Shown here: piece by piece, positions 14,041 through 15,370 of the stretch
Position numbering within the stretch: the first letter of the stretch is position 1
How the letters are laid out: each line of letters opens with the position of its first letter
Source of the DNA: Bacteroidota bacterium
GTDB lineage: Bacteria > Bacteroidota > Bacteroidia > Flavobacteriales > Weeksellaceae
Length of the DNA stretch: 15,370 nucleotides
Assembly: GCA_023457935.1 (NCBI GenBank)
Contig: JAEXBA010000039.1
Span: 1-15,370 of the forward strand
Reading direction: 5' to 3'
Translations under genes and position numbers: made by a program
The notes under the pieces: generated by a model
Database searches by the model: none
What the model saw: only the letters and a program-made list of their open reading frames with translations
Told to the model about the DNA's origin: nothing

Positions 14041-14973
14041 CTACCTTTTTAGGACAGTGAAACGGTATCTGGTCTTCAGGATTTGTGGTTTAAAAAAAGC
14101 AGTTAAAAAAAACAGTACATATTTTTTCCAGCCTTTTTTCAAAGATAATTCAAAAGATCTTCTTTTCAGTAAAATGTGATTCCGAAATTTGCCTGGTAAG
14201 TCTTTATCCTTAGACCATTGAAAAACAGAATCCCACAGCAGGAACTGTCTTTGGTTGTATAATTCGGAATACTGTTGAATTTTTGTAATCCGGTTGTCAT
14301 CATGAACTCCGCGAACGGCAACGGCTTCGGTAATATTTCCAGATTTTAAATAACTGTGATACGCCAATTTAATGATGAAATCGCTGTCCTGATGGACACG
14401 AAGTTTTTCGTTGAACTTTAGATTATTTTTTCTGATGCTTTCATTCCGGACTGTCAATCCGTTGAGGTGAAAAAAAGTTCCAAAATCGTTTTTCAATCCC
14501 AATAATCCATAAAACACTTCTTTTCCCTCTGCATGTTTTTTGACGGTTGTTAATTCGATATTTTTGAATTTTTCCTGAAATTCCGCCTTTCCTTTTTCAG
14601 TCAGAAATTCAGTTCCAATCGCGTTAAAAACTCCTTCGATTTTTTCGTTGCTAAAAATTTCTTTTTCAGCTTCGAAACGGTTCGTAAGATAATAATCATC
14701 GGCATCCAAGAATGCAATAAACTCTTGGGTTGCTTTTTCTAATCCCAAATTTCGAGTTGCTCCCGCTCCATGATTACCATGATCGGGATGTTGAAAAAGT
14801 CTTACGTTGGGATATTCGGTTTGCAAAGTTCTGCACAACTCTAAGGAATTATCTGTTGAAGCATCTTCAACCAAAAGAATTTCTTTCACCTCATCTAAAT
14901 TCACAGCAGATTCCACCGCTTTGCGCAAGAAAGTGGCGGCGTTGTAGACAGGGATGATGACGGAAATTTTCAA
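14041..14973 (-). CDS. GT2-family glycosyltransferase, probable TTG start
   Basis: The protein is 310 residues from the proposed TTG at 14973. From that start it reads (M)KISVIIPVYNAATFL, aligning residue for residue with MKISVIIPVYNAEKYV of the next gene: E36/D37 in LVEDAST, FLDADDYYLTNRF at 88-100 and GNHGAGATRN at 66-75 fall at identical positions. An ATG at 15045 in the same frame would add 24 residues (EPAAIGIVGRSHEAANP) that have no match in the paralogue and overlap the asparagine synthase gene by 58 bp, so I prefer TTG, which leaves a 14-nt gap after the asparagine synthase stop. HQDSDFIIKLAYHSY holds the catalytic aspartates. The likely role is sugar transfer in the same glycan pathway. 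Confidence 0.9.
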   Translation of the reverse strand: MKISVIIPVYNAATFLRKAVESAVNLDEVKEILLVEDASTDNSLELCRTLQTEYPNVRLFQHPDHGNHGAGATRNLGLEKATQEFIAFLDADDYYLTNRFEAEKEIFSNEKIEGVFNAIGTEFLTEKGKAEFQEKFKNIELTTVKKHAEGKEVFYGLLGLKNDFGTFFHLNGLTVRNESIRKNNLKFNEKLRVHQDSDFIIKLAYHSYLKSGNITEAVAVRGVHDDNRITKIQQYSELYNQRQFLLWDSVFQWSKDKDLPGKFRNHILLKRRSFELSLKKGWKKYVLFFLTAFFKPQILKTRYRFTVLKR

Positions 14974-14987
14974 GATAGAATAGGGGT

Positions 14988-15370
14988 TTAGTGGATTAGC
15001 TGCTTCGTGTGATCTGCCCACAATGCCAATTGCAGCAGGTTCCAATGTTTTTTATCTTTGTTCAAATATTTTTGTGCAGTAGAAAAGTGTATGAAATCGA
15101 ACACTTTCGACGATTTGTTTTTCAATAAATCATCCGACAGTTCCATCAAACTTTTTTCCTCGAACCATTTTTCTACCGAAGAGCCAAATCCCTGTTTGTG
15201 GCGGTTTCGGATGGTTTCTGTCCAATAATTTCCCATTGCTTCACGAAGGATGATTTTGTCGTTTTCGGAATCTAATTTTAGATTTTCTGGAAGTTGGATA
15301 CAGAACTCTGCGAAATCTTTATCCAAAAAAGGAGTCCGAACTTCCAGTGAATTTGCCATCGCCATTCGGT
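14988..15370 (-). CDS. asnB: Asparagine synthase (glutamine-hydrolysing), C-terminal part (partial)
   Basis: Only the last 127 or so residues are inside the window; the frame runs off the right edge. The visible start, RMAMANSLEVRTPFLDKDFAEF, is the highly conserved C-terminal synthetase-domain motif of AsnB, which uses ATP, aspartate and glutamine-derived ammonia. It is followed by LPENLKL and the basic RHKQGFGSSVEKWF segment, also typical of the family. AsnB-like enzymes are common in capsule and O-antigen clusters of Bacteroidota, where the amidation target is often unknown; here it is upstream of two GT2 genes in the same direction. The gene symbol is by family only, and the N-terminal glutaminase domain cannot be checked. 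Confidence 0.88.
   Translation of the reverse strand, partial: RMAMANSLEVRTPFLDKDFAEFCIQLPENLKLDSENDKIILREAMGNYWTETIRNRHKQGFGSSVEKWFEEKSLMELSDDLLKNKSSKVFDFIHFSTAQKYLNKDKKHWNLLQLALWADHTKQLIH

Overview
The window looks like chromosomal DNA of a Flavobacteriia member, most likely of the Chryseobacterium/Weeksellaceae type (inference). The grounds are AT-rich intergenic DNA, starts without Shine-Dalgarno sequences, repeated matches to the Bacteroidota -7 promoter element TAnnTTTG close to start codons, lipoproteins with Bacteroidota-style signal sequences, and the families encoded. No tRNA, rRNA, CRISPR array or insertion sequence was seen.

Region 1 (1-2125, + strand) is a tandem array of three related lipoprotein-type genes of unknown function, the first cut by the window edge. 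They share a C-terminal pattern (YD, then a proline-rich PYSLLP-like motif, then a final YDxxGY motif) and carry short YD-like beta repeats. A strong hairpin with a U-tract separates the second and third. The housekeeping gene pth (peptidyl-tRNA hydrolase) follows with its own promoter.

Region 2 (2775-6431, - strand) is an inorganic-carbon module: a small secreted protein of unknown function, a SulP-family anion transporter with a STAS domain, and a beta-carbonic anhydrase ending at a terminator with a GAAA loop. A second, different beta-carbonic anhydrase lies just upstream. A likely reading is bicarbonate/CO2 handling: SulP moves the anion and the carbonic anhydrases interconvert CO2 and bicarbonate. 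A long hairpin lies between the SulP and carbonic anhydrase genes, with base pairs that fit the minus-strand RNA better than the plus-strand RNA.

Region 3 (6472-15370) is a surface-polysaccharide biosynthesis cluster. Seven tightly packed minus-strand genes (12223 down to 6472; overlaps of 1-4 nt or gaps of 2-15 nt) encode three left-handed beta-helix acyltransferases, two GT4 and two GT2 glycosyltransferases; one GT2 carries a single-base frameshift. A divergent promoter pair at 12231-12275 separates this operon from one plus-strand SAM methyltransferase gene. That gene runs tail-to-tail into two more GT2 genes and the C-terminal end of an asnB-like asparagine synthase, all minus strand. Together they would build, acetylate, methylate and possibly amidate a surface glycan (capsule, O-antigen or exopolysaccharide); the exact product cannot be read from the sequence.

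The most unusual structures are an 84-bp block of degenerate 7-bp repeats inserted in frame in the interdomain linker of one GT4 gene, the frameshifted GT2 next to a paralogue with which it shares an identical 29-bp start, the intercistronic SulP/carbonic anhydrase hairpin, and the hairpin/U-tract directly in front of the third lipoprotein gene.
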